A DNA stretch of 64,000 nucleotides from Solibacillus silvestris. GTDB taxonomy: Bacteria > Bacillota > Bacilli > Bacillales_A > Planococcaceae. The notes below the pieces were generated by a model that worked only from the letters and a program-made list of their open reading frames with translations, made no database searches and was not told where the DNA came from. Location: contig CP014609.1 of the NCBI GenBank assembly GCA_001586195.1, forward strand, positions 2,268,001 through 2,332,000, read 5' to 3'. Within the stretch, counting starts at the first letter, position 1; each line of letters opens with the position of its first letter. This document shows positions 1-9,477 of this stretch, piece by piece. The position numbers and the translations under genes are program-made.

Positions 1-490
1 GGACTTGCACTTCGATTTCATGCTTTGTATTTTCTTTAATTTCAATAACTTCATCCACTGAAAGTTCACGTGCCAGTACAGCACGCTTACTTCCGCGTTC
101 ACCCCAATAGTTCACTTGGAAGAAGTTTGTTGCTGTCGTTTCCGGATTCCAATGTAACGGAATGGTTACATTGTTTTCACGCACAGCGATAATTACGGCT
201 GGGTCTCCGAATAATAATGCATCTACCCCTATACGCTGCATCTCCACTAAATATTCATCCAACGCATCTAAACGATCGTTGTGGAATAAGGCATTGACTG
301 CTACATAAACCTTCTTACCTGCAGCGTGAATCAGCTTTGTTGCTTCTTCCACCTGTGCTACCGTAAAGTCTCCAGCTAAACGTAAGCCAAATTTTTGTTC
401 ACCGATCACAAAAGCATCTGCACCTGCCTCAAGCAGTGCTGTAATATGCTCAATGGATTGTGGTGTTACTAATAATTCTGGTTTTTTCAA
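1..490 (-). CDS. Peptidase U32 family protein, YrrN/TrhP-like (3' end cut by window edge)
   Basis: About 163 residues from a TTG start (488-490) run off the window edge, so the C-terminal part is missing. The visible sequence begins KKPELLVTPQSIEHITALL and continues with EAGADAFVIG and LRLAGDFT, typical of U32 'peptidases'. In B. subtilis the paired YrrN/YrrO proteins (TrhP) are known to act in 5-hydroxyuridine formation at the tRNA wobble position rather than as proteases. The ribosome binding site AAGAGG lies inside the last codons of the upstream trmR gene with a 7-base spacer, which indicates translational coupling. Function follows from the family and the neighbour, not from any active-site residue visible here. 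Confidence 0.8.
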   Translation of the reverse strand, partial: MKKPELLVTPQSIEHITALLEAGADAFVIGEQKFGLRLAGDFTVAQVEEATKLIHAAGKKVYVAVNALFHNDRLDALDEYLVEMQRIGVDALLFGDPAVIIAVRENNVTIPLHWNPETTATNFFQVNYWGERGSKRAVLARELSVDEVIEIKENTKHEIEVQV

Positions 491-495
491 ACTAA

Positions 496-1128
496 TCACC
501 TCTTCAAACAAATTAACAAACCATCACCGACAGGGAAAAAGGCACTCGAATAATCCGGATGTGCCATAATCCAATCTGAAAATGTTTTTAAGTTGCGAAT
601 CATCGTTCTCTTTCTTCTGGGTACTTCTTTTATATCTAAATCCGATAGTCCGTGCATATACATATTATCGATGTATAAAACGCCACCCTGTGGAACGAGT
701 GATGCGTATTTTTCGAAAAACTTCATGTATTGCCCTTTTGCCGCATCAATAAAAACAGCATCAAAAGTAGGTGGAAGTGTTTCCATGTCTACCTCTAACG
801 CATCGCCTTCAATTACTTGTATGCGGTTTGCCACCTCTGACCTTGCAATGAATTCCTTGGCATACTGAACCCGTGACACATCACGTTCTATCGTCACAAT
901 ATGACAATTTGGCAGCGCTTGCGCCATTCGTATAGCAGAATAACCAATTGCCGTACCAATTTCCAAAATCGATTTCGGGTTTTGAATGCGTAAAATTTGA
1001 TTTAGTGACTCAATCCCGGCAAGCTGCATAATCGGGACATGATTCTGTTCTGCGAAGCGTTCCATTTCCATTAGTAATTCATCACGTTCAGGAATGAAGG
1101 AAGCAATATAAGCGTCTGATAATTCCAT
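496..1128 (-). CDS. trmR: tRNA 5-hydroxyuridine methyltransferase TrmR (YrrM), class I SAM-dependent
   Basis: This 210-residue protein belongs to the O-methyltransferase 3 family. The SAM-binding motif EIGTAIGYSA is at about residues 56-65, an acidic ribose-binding residue follows in TIERD at about 79-83, and the metal-binding VFIDAAKG sits near residue 125. In B. subtilis the orthologue YrrM (TrmR) methylates 5-hydroxyuridine to 5-methoxyuridine at tRNA position 34. The adjacent U32-family gene (YrrN-like) would supply the hydroxylated substrate, so the pair forms one pathway. The ATG start follows AGGGAGA at a normal distance. Full length, nothing unusual. Confidence 0.88.
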   Translation of the reverse strand: MELSDAYIASFIPERDELLMEMERFAEQNHVPIMQLAGIESLNQILRIQNPKSILEIGTAIGYSAIRMAQALPNCHIVTIERDVSRVQYAKEFIARSEVANRIQVIEGDALEVDMETLPPTFDAVFIDAAKGQYMKFFEKYASLVPQGGVLYIDNMYMHGLSDLDIKEVPRRKRTMIRNLKTFSDWIMAHPDYSSAFFPVGDGLLICLKR

Positions 1129-1344
1129 TCGTCATTCTCCCTTTACCTGGTTGTTTGCGCTCATCTTTCATTCACAAGAAAAAAGACGAAACGAAGATGT
1201 TTGCGCCTACAAAATTGTTATATAAGGACAAAAAATCACAATTTATAATAGCATGAAAAGAAAAGGAATGCGAACAATTTACTGAATTCCATCGTAAAAC
1301 GGAAATTTCAAGCCATTCGATTCCTTTTCATCCATTAAACTCTC

Positions 1345-2499
1345 TTAGCGTAAGTATTTTTCGATGTTCGATAAATGTTCATCATACGTTTTAGCAAAAT
1401 GATTTATGCCTTCTTTATCTGCCAGGAAGTATAAATAATCCGTTTGTGAAGGGTTCAGTGCCGCTTCAATTGATGTTTTTCCGGCTCCCGCGATTGGTCC
1501 AGGCGGTAATCCAACATTTTGATACGTATTATACGGGTTGTCCACTTCCAAATCTTCATACAGCACGCGGTCTTTATGAGAGCCTAATGCATACAGTACG
1601 GTTGGGTCTGTCTGTAAAGGCATATCAATTTCTATACGGTTATAGAATACACTAGCAATCGTTTCACGGTCCGTTTGGGCAGTTGCCTCTTCTTCAAGCA
1701 GTGATGCAAATGTCAATAGTTCATGAACAGATGTTTCACGTTCTTCCAATACCGGTGTATACTCGGAAACAATCGTATTCATTGCAGTAAGCATTGTATC
1801 GATAATTTCCTCGATTGATGGATCTTCCTCAAAGAATGGATATGTTGCAGGATATAAATAACCTTCTAATGGATGACGAATATTTTCCTTTAAAATGGCT
1901 TCTGACAATAAATCAGGATACTCAGTGATCAATTGCTCCACATAAGCGGCATCCGTCACTTTTTTCATGAAGTCCTCTGCTTTGTGAGAAGTATTTTTCT
2001 GTACAATATCAGCTACTTGCTCTAGCGTTAACCCTTCTGGCACTGTCATTGTAAATACAGGCTCGCGATACACACGACCTGTCTTTAAGCTTTCAATAAT
2101 TTCGTCGAGTGTCATGGATTTCGTCAAAGCATAACTGCCTGCTTGGAATTCCGATTCATTTTTAAATTTAGTGTAATATTTAAAAATCTGCGCATTCTTT
2201 ACAATGCCCTTATCTTCTAAAATAGTTGATATTAATGTAATACCTGACCCCATCGGAATTTCGACTTCAACTTTTTCGTTCGATTCCGGGTCCGTTGGTT
2301 TCAATGCCGATGTCACATAGCTATATCCTGCTAAACCGACGATGGCGATAATCAGAAGAGCGACAAGCGCGATGATTCCCACAATTTTACGCACCGTTTT
2401 AACTTCTCCTTTACGCTCTTTCATTTTATTGAACATTTCTTGCTTTTTATTTTCGTCCAGCACGGGAGCCCCCCCTTTTTCTCTTTCATAATGATACAT
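1345..2499 (-). CDS. mltG: Endolytic transglycosylase MltG
   Basis: MltG cleaves nascent peptidoglycan strands at the outer face of the membrane and sets glycan length. A short cytoplasmic part is followed by one membrane helix at about residues 38-62 (IIALVALLIIAIVGLAGYSYV), then the YceG-like domain. The catalytic glutamate lies in FASLLEEEA at about residue 268, and the conserved NTYQNVGLPPGPI follows. The ATG at 2497-2499 is preferred because AAAGAG lies 7 bases upstream. A GTG at 2515-2517 would add six residues but has no good ribosome binding site. It sits in the conserved alaS-ireB-ruvX-DUF1292-mltG-trmR series. Confidence 0.9.
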   Translation of the reverse strand: MYHYEREKGGAPVLDENKKQEMFNKMKERKGEVKTVRKIVGIIALVALLIIAIVGLAGYSYVTSALKPTDPESNEKVEVEIPMGSGITLISTILEDKGIVKNAQIFKYYTKFKNESEFQAGSYALTKSMTLDEIIESLKTGRVYREPVFTMTVPEGLTLEQVADIVQKNTSHKAEDFMKKVTDAAYVEQLITEYPDLLSEAILKENIRHPLEGYLYPATYPFFEEDPSIEEIIDTMLTAMNTIVSEYTPVLEERETSVHELLTFASLLEEEATAQTDRETIASVFYNRIEIDMPLQTDPTVLYALGSHKDRVLYEDLEVDNPYNTYQNVGLPPGPIAGAGKTSIEAALNPSQTDYLYFLADKEGINHFAKTYDEHLSNIEKYLR

Positions 2500-2604
2500 A
2501 AAAATCTCTTTCGACACAATATCGAGCGACGAAAGGTATGCAAATTCTCACTATTTGCGACGTTTTATAATAGAAAATGTTCGTTTTTGTCTAATTTTGA
2601 ACAA

Positions 2605-2642
2605 TAAAAAAACCTTACCGCCGTATATATCGTCAGTAAGGT
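2605..2642 (-). terminator. Rho-independent terminator after the two-domain DUF1292 gene
   Basis: On the minus strand ACCTTAC (2642-2636) pairs with GTAAGGT (2618-2612) and is followed by a run of T (2611-2605). It begins 9 bases past the stop of the DUF1292 gene, so mltG probably needs its own promoter. Confidence 0.75.
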
Positions 2643-2650
2643 ACTTGAAA

Positions 2651-3163
2651 TTAGTTTTGTGCTAATGAATTTAATACTTGCTCTACCATTTCCCACTCTT
2701 CGTCTGTTTCGATAGGCAGCAAGTCCGCTACTTCACCGTTGTCGCCAGCGATATAGGCAGAAGCGAATACTTCTTCAAGAACAGGCTCATCGTCTTCCAT
2801 AATGGCATAGAATAAGTAATTTTTGCCGTTGCTTTCGAAGCGGTGCAAAATTTGGCACATAACTTCTTCGTCATCGTCATTCGTGATCGTGAAGTAATTT
2901 GTCTGATCTGCGCCAAACTCCGCTAGCACCGTATTCATAACCTCTTCAACCATCGCCCATTCATCATCTGTTTCAATATCCGAAAAGCCGCTCATTTCGC
3001 CATTTTCGTCAAGTACATAGCGAAGTGCAGAAATACCGGCTTCTTCATCACCGATTAATGAGAATAACACATAAGAATGCTCTTCTGAATCAAATGTAAA
3101 AACAACGCGGCATTGTTGCTCACCGCCGTCTTCTTTTTGCAATATAAAAATATTTTCTTCCAT
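2651..3163 (-). CDS. Tandem DUF1292 protein (two copies of a YrzB-like domain)
   Basis: This acidic 170-residue protein has two DUF1292 units, about residues 1-83 and 84-170. Each has a repeated pattern of C-x-x-x-H/F, S/N-x-x-Y-x-L/F and a closing ETD-E-EW-x-MVE-x-V. Usual YrzB proteins are about 95 residues, like the next gene at 3237-3527, so this one looks like a duplicated and fused copy. The ATG at 3161-3163 is chosen because GGGAGGAAATAGT stands just before it. No biochemical function is known for the family. A terminator separates it from the single-domain paralogue. Confidence 0.85.
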   Translation of the reverse strand: MEENIFILQKEDGGEQQCRVVFTFDSEEHSYVLFSLIGDEEAGISALRYVLDENGEMSGFSDIETDDEWAMVEEVMNTVLAEFGADQTNYFTITNDDDEEVMCQILHRFESNGKNYLFYAIMEDDEPVLEEVFASAYIAGDNGEVADLLPIETDEEWEMVEQVLNSLAQN

Positions 3164-3187
3164 ACTATTTCCTCCCAATGAATGAAT

Positions 3188-3220
3188 AAAACAGAGTAGG
3201 CTCAACACCCACTCTGTTTT
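3188..3220 (-). terminator. Stem-loop terminator between the two DUF1292 genes
   Basis: Arms ACAGAGT (3191-3197) and ACTCTGT (3211-3217), extended by A/T pairs, are followed on the minus strand by TTTTATT. The T run is short, so read-through into the next gene is possible. Confidence 0.6.
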
Positions 3221-3236
3221 TATCGTGTCAAATGAA

Positions 3237-3527
3237 TTATTCTTCTTCGCCTAATTCGTCTTCGATTTGGTTTAATACTTCTTCGATTAAATCCCATTCT
3301 GCTTCTGTTTCAATCGGCGTTAATTCGCCATCTTCACCGTTTTCAGCAGGAACAAATGCAGAGGCAAAGATTTCAACTGCGCCGTCTTCATCTTCTTCTG
3401 CACCTACTAGAGAATATAATACGTATGATTTACCGAACTCTTCTGAATCGAAAGTGTGTAAAATTTCGCAAAGTTGTTCGTTGCCGTTTTCATCGACTAC
3501 TGTAATGTGATTTTGTTGTTCTGACAT
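3237..3527 (-). CDS. DUF1292 family protein (YrzB)
   Basis: This is a 96-residue acidic protein with a single DUF1292 domain: [19 protein letters not shown] near the N terminus and [16 protein letters not shown] near the C terminus. It matches the position and size of B. subtilis yrzB, between ruvX and mltG. The start at 3525-3527 is chosen because AGAGGTGA lies 5 bases upstream; an earlier ATG at 3555-3557 lacks a ribosome binding site. The function of the family is unknown. The downstream paralogue is a two-domain version. Confidence 0.88.
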   Translation of the reverse strand: MSEQQNHITVVDENGNEQLCEILHTFDSEEFGKSYVLYSLVGAEEDEDGAVEIFASAFVPAENGEDGELTPIETEAEWDLIEEVLNQIEDELGEEE

Positions 3528-3634
3528 GATCGTCACCTCTTCATAATATTTAGGCATTGGTGCCTGTTGCTGCTCAATTCATTATACATAAAGCCTTTTC
3601 GGATAAGTACAAAAATGCCTCATATAAAGCAACT

Positions 3635-4051
3635 TTAGTTTTTACTATCTAAATAACCTTGTAAAATCATGACAGCAGCCATTTTATCAATAACTTGCTT
3701 TCGCTTTTTACGGCTTACATCTGCTTCGATCAGCATTCGCTCAGCAGCCATTGTTGTCATACGCTCGTCCCAAAGTTTAACAGGAAAACCAAATGTATCT
3801 TCCAGCAACTTTTTATAGCTTTCGGAAGCTTCCCCGCGGGGACCGATTGTATTATTCATGTTTTTGGGGTAGCCTACAACAAATTCTGTTACATTGTGTT
3901 CCTTTACAAGCTCATTAATACGTTCAATACCAAATTCGCCTGCCGCTTCATCGATTTTTATCGTTTCGATTCCTTGCGCTGTCCACCCTAGCGCATCGCT
4001 AATTGCAACGCCGACTGTTTTCGAGCCGACGTCTAAACCCATAATTCTCAT
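3635..4051 (-). CDS. ruvX: RuvX/YqgF Holliday junction resolvase-like nuclease
   Basis: A 138-residue RNase H-fold protein of the YqgF family. The N-terminal [13 protein letters not shown] carries the first catalytic aspartate at about residue 7. [10 protein letters not shown] and KLWDERMTT follow, the latter with further acidic active-site residues near position 98, and the C terminus has the conserved D-K-x-AA-x-x-ILQ-YL. Members act on rRNA precursor ends in E. coli (YqgF) and resolve Holliday junctions in some Firmicutes. The ATG overlaps the ireB stop as ATGA, so the two are translationally coupled. The site AGGCGG precedes the start. Confidence 0.92.
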   Translation of the reverse strand: MRIMGLDVGSKTVGVAISDALGWTAQGIETIKIDEAAGEFGIERINELVKEHNVTEFVVGYPKNMNNTIGPRGEASESYKKLLEDTFGFPVKLWDERMTTMAAERMLIEADVSRKKRKQVIDKMAAVMILQGYLDSKN

Positions 4052-4320
4052 TTATCCGCCTCAGTATTCTTTCTAATATAAAATCTAACGAGTTCCTCTA
4101 AAATCTCGTCACGTTCAAGCTTGCGGATTAAATTACGTGCGTCCTGGTGGCGAGGGATGTATGCCGGGTCGCCAGATAATAAATACCCCACAATTTGATT
4201 TGTTGGATTATACCCTTTTTCCTCTAAAGCCGTATACACCTTCAGCATCACTTGCTTTACTTCTTGTTCCATGGATTCTTCTGGAAAACTGAATTTCATT
4301 GTTTTATCGAAAGAACTCAA
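4048..4320 (-). CDS. IreB family regulatory phosphoprotein (YrzL, DUF965)
   Basis: Starting at TTG (4318-4320) the product is 90 residues, the usual family length, and begins [10 protein letters not shown]. The site GAGGTG is 7 bases upstream. IreB is a substrate of the PASTA Ser/Thr kinase (IreK/PrkC) in Enterococcus, where N-terminal threonines are phosphorylated; a threonine is present here at position 7. The core [20 protein letters not shown] and [18 protein letters not shown] are intact. It lies between alaS and ruvX as in B. subtilis and overlaps the ruvX start by four bases. Confidence 0.9.
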   Translation of the reverse strand: MSSFDKTMKFSFPEESMEQEVKQVMLKVYTALEEKGYNPTNQIVGYLLSGDPAYIPRHQDARNLIRKLERDEILEELVRFYIRKNTEADK

Positions 4321-4345
4321 GACCAGCACCTCGCTTTCAGCAATA

Positions 4346-4367
4346 GGGAGATGGAGCACTATCTCCC
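4346..4367. other. Stem-loop between alaS and ireB
   Basis: Perfect 7-base arms GGGAGAT (4346-4352) and ATCTCCC (4361-4367) enclose an 8-base loop. There is no T run on either side, so it may be a processing or stability element in an alaS-ireB transcript rather than a terminator. Confidence 0.35.
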
Positions 4368-4437
4368 ATCTCCATTTATATCATTATAACTTATTCCTGC
4401 AAGCACTTCAAATATGCCAGTAGTAAAATTTAGATGT

Positions 4438-7110
4438 TTAGAAAGATTTTACATGTTCGTAAACAGCATTCAACGCATCTTCCAATTTAGAAGCATCTTT
4501 CGCACCGGCCATCGCCATATCCGGACGACCGCCGCCTTTGCCGTCGCAAGCTTCAGCAACTTGCTTCACAATGTTTCCAGCGTGATAGTTTCCACCAACG
4601 ATATCCTTCGTTACACCCGCGCATAACATGACTTTATCGCCATCGACTGCTCCAAGAACAATTACAGCTGATTCCATTTTTTCTTTTAAATCATCCATCA
4701 TCTGGCGTAATTGATTATTGTCTTTTGCTTCTACACGAGTTGCAAGTACTGTTACATCACCAATTTTTTGTGCAGCATCTAATACTGCGCCAGCTTGTGC
4801 ATTTGCGATTTTTTGTGACAATGAATCATTTTCGCGTTGCAGTTCTTTGTAATCTGCTTGAAGTGTTGCAACACGAGTTGCCACGTCTTTTGCATTCGAT
4901 TTTAAAAGGCCTGCTGCTTCATTTAAAATTGCTTCTTCTTCTTTAATCGCTTCATATGCCGCTTTTCCTGTAACAGCCTCAATTCGGCGTGTACCTGCAC
5001 CGATTCCGCTTTCGGATACGATTTTGAAAATGCCGATTTCAGATGAACGGCTTACATGCAGTCCACCGCAAAGTTCGATCGAATAATCCGAAACAGCTAC
5101 AACACGGACAACATCCCCATACTTCTCACCGAACAGTGCCATTGCACCCATTGCTTTTGCAGAATCAATATCCATTTCCTGAATCACGACTTCGATATCT
5201 TCCCAAATTTTTTCGTTCACTGCACGTTCAACTTGTGCAAGCTCTTCTTTTGTTGCAGCACCAAAGTGAGAGAAGTCAAAGCGCAAACGATCTGGTCCTA
5301 CATAAGAACCTGCTTGTGCTACATGGTCACCTAATACATCTTTTAATGCACGGTGCATTAAGTGTGTTGCAGTATGGTTTTTAAGGATTAATTTACGTTT
5401 TGATTCTTCAACTTTTGCAGTAGCGATATCGCCAACATTCATTTCACCCGATTCCACTACAACTGTGTGTAATGGCTGGCCGTTTGGTGCTTTTTGAACA
5501 TCTTTTACAATGGCCGTGAATCCGTCTGCTTCAATGATACCTGTATCGGCAATTTGTCCACCCATTTCAGCATAGAACGGTGTTTCAGATAGAATAACCA
5601 ATGCTTCTTCACCTTCGGAAGCTGTTGAAGTTTCTTGACCGTTAACAACAATTGCAGCAACTTTTGCAGAAGCTTCCAATGCATCATAAATAAATGTAGA
5701 TTGCTGTGTTAAATTCGACAGAACTTCGTTTTGCACTTGCATTGAATCAACGTCAGCACGTGCATTACGCGCACGTTCACGCTGTTGTTCCATAGAAGCT
5801 TCAAAACCTTCTTGGTCAACTGTCATGCCAACTTCTTCTGCGTACTCTTCCGTTAATTCAATCGGGAAACCGAATGTATCATACAAACGGAATGCATCAG
5901 CACCCGGGATAACTGTTTCACCTTTAGCTTTTTGGCTTTCTGCAACTTCGTTGAAAATTGCTAATCCGCCATCAAGTGTTTCATGGAAACGCACTTCTTC
6001 ATTTTTAATCACACGTTGAATAAATGCTTCTTTTTCTTTTACTTGCGGATAAAAATCATGCATAATCTCTCCGACAGTCGGCACTAATTCAAACATAAAC
6101 GGTTTTTCGATGCCGATTTTTTTCGCATATCGAACAGCACGACGTAATAGACGACGCAATACATAGCCGCGGCCTTCATTTGATGGTAATGCACCATCAC
6201 CAATAGCAAATGCTACTGTACGGATATGGTCGGCAATTACTTTAAATGGTGTATTCACATCTTCAGTCGATCCGAAAATTTCTTTTAAATCCACTTCATG
6301 CGGACGTTTGTAACTACGGTTTGCGAACGCTTCTGTTTTTTCAATGATTGGCATGAAAAGATCTGTATCAAAGTTTGTTGGTACATTTTGTACAACAGAA
6401 ACGATACGCTCAAGACCCATACCTGTATCGATGTTTTGTTTTGGAAGTGGCGTATAAGTGCCGTCCGGATTATGGTTGAATTGAGAAAATACTAGGTTCC
6501 AAATTTCAAGATAGCGCTCGTTTTCCCCGCCTGTGTACATTTCTTCTTCCGGTGCACCAACGCCGTACTCTTCACCGCGGTCATAGAAGATTTCAGAGTT
6601 TGGACCTGATGGACCTTCCCCGATATCCCAAAAGTTGCCTTCCAATCGGATTAAGCGCTCTTTCGGAATTCCGATTTCATTATGCCATACGTCATAAGCT
6701 TCCTGATCTTCCGGGTGGATAGTTACCGATAACTTTTCAGGATCGAAGCCCATCCATTTTGGATCCGTTAAAAACTCCCAAGCGTAATGAATTGATTCTT
6801 TTTTAAAGTAATCCCCAATAGAGAAGTTCCCTAACATTTCAAAGAATGTGTGGTGGCGCGCTGTTTTCCCTACGTTTTCGATGTCGTTCGTACGAATCGA
6901 TTTTTGTGCGTTTGTAATGCGCGGGTTATCTGGAATAATACGTCCGTCAAAATACGGCTTTAATGTTGCCACACCTGAGTTGATCCATAAAAGCGATGGG
7001 TCATTAATTGGCACTAATGGTGCTGATGGTTCAATATGATGCCCTTTTTCTTTAAAGAAATTCAAATAAAGACGACGAATTTCAGAACCTGTCATAGTTT
7101 TTGTTGTCAT
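4438..7110 (-). CDS. alaS: Alanyl-tRNA synthetase
   Basis: Full-length 890-residue AlaRS. The class II catalytic core is at the N terminus ([16 protein letters not shown], then [18 protein letters not shown] as motif 2). The editing domain has the zinc ligands HTATHLMH (HxxxH) near residue 570 and CGGLH near residue 665. A C-terminal coiled coil and DHHA1 C-Ala domain end in [13 protein letters not shown]. The ATG follows AGGAGGAAAAAATC. Expression is controlled by the T-box leader immediately upstream. ireB and ruvX follow. Confidence 0.97.
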   Translation of the reverse strand: MTTKTMTGSEIRRLYLNFFKEKGHHIEPSAPLVPINDPSLLWINSGVATLKPYFDGRIIPDNPRITNAQKSIRTNDIENVGKTARHHTFFEMLGNFSIGDYFKKESIHYAWEFLTDPKWMGFDPEKLSVTIHPEDQEAYDVWHNEIGIPKERLIRLEGNFWDIGEGPSGPNSEIFYDRGEEYGVGAPEEEMYTGGENERYLEIWNLVFSQFNHNPDGTYTPLPKQNIDTGMGLERIVSVVQNVPTNFDTDLFMPIIEKTEAFANRSYKRPHEVDLKEIFGSTEDVNTPFKVIADHIRTVAFAIGDGALPSNEGRGYVLRRLLRRAVRYAKKIGIEKPFMFELVPTVGEIMHDFYPQVKEKEAFIQRVIKNEEVRFHETLDGGLAIFNEVAESQKAKGETVIPGADAFRLYDTFGFPIELTEEYAEEVGMTVDQEGFEASMEQQRERARNARADVDSMQVQNEVLSNLTQQSTFIYDALEASAKVAAIVVNGQETSTASEGEEALVILSETPFYAEMGGQIADTGIIEADGFTAIVKDVQKAPNGQPLHTVVVESGEMNVGDIATAKVEESKRKLILKNHTATHLMHRALKDVLGDHVAQAGSYVGPDRLRFDFSHFGAATKEELAQVERAVNEKIWEDIEVVIQEMDIDSAKAMGAMALFGEKYGDVVRVVAVSDYSIELCGGLHVSRSSEIGIFKIVSESGIGAGTRRIEAVTGKAAYEAIKEEEAILNEAAGLLKSNAKDVATRVATLQADYKELQRENDSLSQKIANAQAGAVLDAAQKIGDVTVLATRVEAKDNNQLRQMMDDLKEKMESAVIVLGAVDGDKVMLCAGVTKDIVGGNYHAGNIVKQVAEACDGKGGGRPDMAMAGAKDASKLEDALNAVYEHVKSF

Positions 7111-7225
7111 GATTTTTTCCTCCTAAAATTTATTGAAGTCGATGAATTGTGGTACAGATTAATTACACCTTCACGCATATAAGCGCTTCATTTACCGGAA
7201 ATTTTTATGTTCCGCAAAATGAAAA

Positions 7226-7462
7226 CAAAAAAAGCCTCCATCCCGGTAAAGGGACGAAGACTATTATCTCGTGGTACCACCCTAATTTATAACGCGCATG
7301 CATTATATCTCAAGTGCTTGTAACGTAAGCAAACGGCAGTGGTTAGCTGCACTCTGGAGTAGCTTTCAGTATTTATTCGGGGAGATTTTTTCAGCCGGGA
7401 AATCTCTTTCTGTTCACGAAGTCCATACGTACTTGTTCCATCATCGTTTTCATTTTATTATG
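7226..7462 (-). promoter_or_regulatory. T-box riboswitch controlling alaS
   Basis: The minus strand contains the T-box core AGGGTGGTACCACGAG (7283-7268). It is followed by an 11-pair terminator stem (7261-7251 with 7244-7234) and a T run to about 7226. Uncharged tRNA-Ala pairing with the core would favour the antiterminator and allow alaS transcription. Upstream lies a long stem I region with GGCTGAAA. A candidate alanine specifier GCT is at 7363-7361, inside GAAAGCTACTCC; the exact specifier was not folded by program. Confidence 0.9.
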
Positions 7463-7468
7463 CTCTTC

Positions 7469-7497
7469 ATTATAAAAAATAGACATCGTGCTGTCAA
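7469..7497 (-). promoter_or_regulatory. SigA promoter of the alaS T-box leader
   Basis: Perfect consensus boxes on the minus strand: TTGACA (7497-7492), a 17-base spacer and TATAAT (7474-7469). Transcription would start near 7462 and run into the T-box. Confidence 0.85.
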
Positions 7498-7507
7498 TCG
7501 GCATTCC

Positions 7508-8656
7508 TTAATAATTAAAACGTTTTTTCGTCAGTAAAATTAAAAGGATTGCAGGCACTGTACATATAATCATTCCTAAGAACGCCAAACCTGGCTCAAT
7601 TTCATAAAGTGCACCACCTAAAAGTGTAAGAATCGCTGCACTTAAACTCATTGCAAGTGCAGAATAAATCCCCTGTGCATTTGGAATTTGCTCTTGCGGT
7701 AAAGCTTTGGAAATATAGCGGATAAAGGCATAATGCGCCATTGCAAATGACAGAGCGTGTAGTGCCTGAGATAAGATAAACATCGGCATATTCGGAAATG
7801 CGTAAACTAGTATCCAACGAACACTCGAGCCAATTGCAGCAACGAGCATTAACGAAGAAGGCTTCCACTTTGTCAAAAATGTATCTGCCTTATAAAAATA
7901 AAGGATTTCAAATATTACTGCGACATTTAAAATCATTCCGATATAAAACGGATTGACATTCAGCTCCTGTAAATAAATATAGCCGTAGTTATAGTACGAT
8001 GCGTGTGCCCCCTGAAGCAAAATAACAACAAACAATACGATGATGAAGCTTTTTACTTTAAATAGCCCTTTCATTGAGAGCGTTTTTCCATTTTCTTTTA
8101 CCGGCACTAAACTTAATACTTGAGGTGCAGGCATAAATTGAATGATGAGTAATGCGGCCAATCCTACAATCATCATCCATAAAATCATTTGCTCACCATA
8201 CATCCCGCTAATCATACTAATGATCAATACAGCGACAACAAACCCGAAAGATCCAAATGAACGTGCTTTTCCATAATGGATGGATCCATGTTGCATTAAT
8301 GTGGAAGCACTGCTCTCAACAGCCGGTAGTAATGCCGGGTAAAAGGCGCTGAACAGCAATGTCATTAAAAACAGGCCGCCAAATGAATTAATCGGTATGT
8401 ATAGCAGTGTCACAACTAATGAACTTGCAGTAAAAAAGATCAGCACATTTTTGTTGCTCATCACTTTTGAAACAAACGGAAAAATAAACATCGTCGAAAG
8501 TGCCCTTGCAACCAGCCCAAAACCCATTATTATGCTCGCTTCCGAAACCGTAAGCTCTTTATCATTAATAAGCCAACCCGTCCAATATGGCAGGAAAATC
8601 CCCCACGTAATAAAGAACATAAAGAAATTTTTCGCGAGCCAACGCTGATTATTCAT
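7508..8656 (-). CDS. MFS transporter, HcaT/phenylpropionate-permease-like
   Basis: About 382 residues with roughly 12 hydrophobic membrane segments and no soluble domains. The start NNQRWLAKNFFMFFITWGIF and the N-terminal half resemble the MFS_1-like (HcaT) group. The substrate cannot be read from sequence. The second ATG (8654-8656) is preferred because AAGGATGAAG gives correct spacing, whereas the first ATG at 8663-8665 touches the ribosome binding site. It is divergent from a YeiL-like regulator, with a candidate operator of two GAGAAAT repeats between them, and its 3' end stops just before the alaS promoter. Confidence 0.8.
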   Translation of the reverse strand: MNNQRWLAKNFFMFFITWGIFLPYWTGWLINDKELTVSEASIIMGFGLVARALSTMFIFPFVSKVMSNKNVLIFFTASSLVVTLLYIPINSFGGLFLMTLLFSAFYPALLPAVESSASTLMQHGSIHYGKARSFGSFGFVVAVLIISMISGMYGEQMILWMMIVGLAALLIIQFMPAPQVLSLVPVKENGKTLSMKGLFKVKSFIIVLFVVILLQGAHASYYNYGYIYLQELNVNPFYIGMILNVAVIFEILYFYKADTFLTKWKPSSLMLVAAIGSSVRWILVYAFPNMPMFILSQALHALSFAMAHYAFIRYISKALPQEQIPNAQGIYSALAMSLSAAILTLLGGALYEIEPGLAFLGMIICTVPAILLILLTKKRFNY

Positions 8657-8699
8657 AATCTTCATCCTTTTTTCAAATTTATTAAGTTGAATATTAACA

Positions 8700-8728
8700 T
8701 GAGAAATACTACAATAATGTGAGAAATC
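8700..8728. promoter_or_regulatory. Candidate operator: two TGAGAAAT direct repeats
   Basis: TGAGAAAT occurs at 8700-8707 and again at 8720-8727, exactly 20 bases apart (about two helical turns), in the short region between the divergent MFS and YeiL-like genes. Binding by the YeiL-like protein is inference. Confidence 0.4.
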
Positions 8729-8760
8729 TCATATTTTATTGGAAGGAGTTGCTCTATAAT

Positions 8761-9429
8761 TTGAGAAAGTTACCAATAGATGAAAGTCTCCCCTATATCG
8801 AACAATACCCGATTTCCCAATATTTTTCGTTTGACATTGTCCCATATATCAATGTGTACGAATTCGACAAAGGGGAATTTATTTTCCATGAGCACTCTTT
8901 CCCCGACTATTTATATTACATGGTCGAAGGGAAAGCTAAATTATATATTACCCATAAAAACGGGAAAATTTCGCTCATCGATTTTATTACAGCCCCAACG
9001 TTTATGGGGGAAATGGAGCTCCTAAACGCCGAACGCTATTCAAAAGGCATTCAAACTTTGTCAAAGTCGGTATGTTTTGCGATTGCGATTCAGGAAGTGA
9101 AGGAAAAATTATTGACAGATCCTGTTTTCCTAAAAATGCTCTGTCTATTTTTAAGTCATAAAGCAACAACAGCAACAACAAAATATACGCAAAACCAGGC
9201 CTATCCTTTGGAAAATCGGTTAGCTTCATTCATTTTACTATCGTCGGATCAACAATTCTATAAAGAAAAACATACTGAAGTCTGTGATTACTTAGGTGTA
9301 TCATATCGCCACCTGCTTTTTGTCCTTGCACAATTCAGCGAGGCAGGCTATATTACAAAGCAAAATCGCGGGTATATCCTGACAAATCGTTCCGAACTAG
9401 AAAAACTGGCAGCAGAAATTTCGTACTAA
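8761..9429 (+). CDS. YeiL-like Crp/Fnr family transcriptional regulator
   Basis: The product is 222 residues from TTG at 8761. A cyclic-nucleotide-binding-type beta barrel covers about residues 25-130 (INVYEFDKGEFIFHEHSFPDYLYYMVEGKAKLY split by usual turns). A C-terminal winged helix follows with HTEVCDYLGVSYRHLLFVLAQF as the recognition region near residues 175-195. GGAAGGAG is 12 bases upstream; a GTG at 8719 would add 14 residues but lacks a ribosome binding site. In E. coli yeiL lies beside pseudouridine or nucleoside transport genes. Here a NupC-type nucleoside transporter is convergent and an MFS gene is divergent, so control of nucleoside uptake is plausible but unproven. Confidence 0.78.
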   Translation: MRKLPIDESLPYIEQYPISQYFSFDIVPYINVYEFDKGEFIFHEHSFPDYLYYMVEGKAKLYITHKNGKISLIDFITAPTFMGEMELLNAERYSKGIQTLSKSVCFAIAIQEVKEKLLTDPVFLKMLCLFLSHKATTATTKYTQNQAYPLENRLASFILLSSDQQFYKEKHTEVCDYLGVSYRHLLFVLAQFSEAGYITKQNRGYILTNRSELEKLAAEISY

Positions 9430-9465
9430 AAAAGACTGCGCTAAAAATTAGCACAGTCTCTTGAA
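9428..9465. terminator. Bidirectional terminator between yeiL-like gene and nupC
   Basis: AGACTG (9433-9438) pairs with CAGTCT (9454-9459), extended by GCTAA/TTAGC, with A and T runs on both flanks. It serves the two convergent genes. Confidence 0.75.
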
Positions 9466-9477
9466 TACTGAATGATA

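Noticed and set aside
7298-7537. Plus-strand frame of 79 codons upstream of alaS
   Set aside because: It lies over the T-box leader and the alaS promoter, which explain the conservation.
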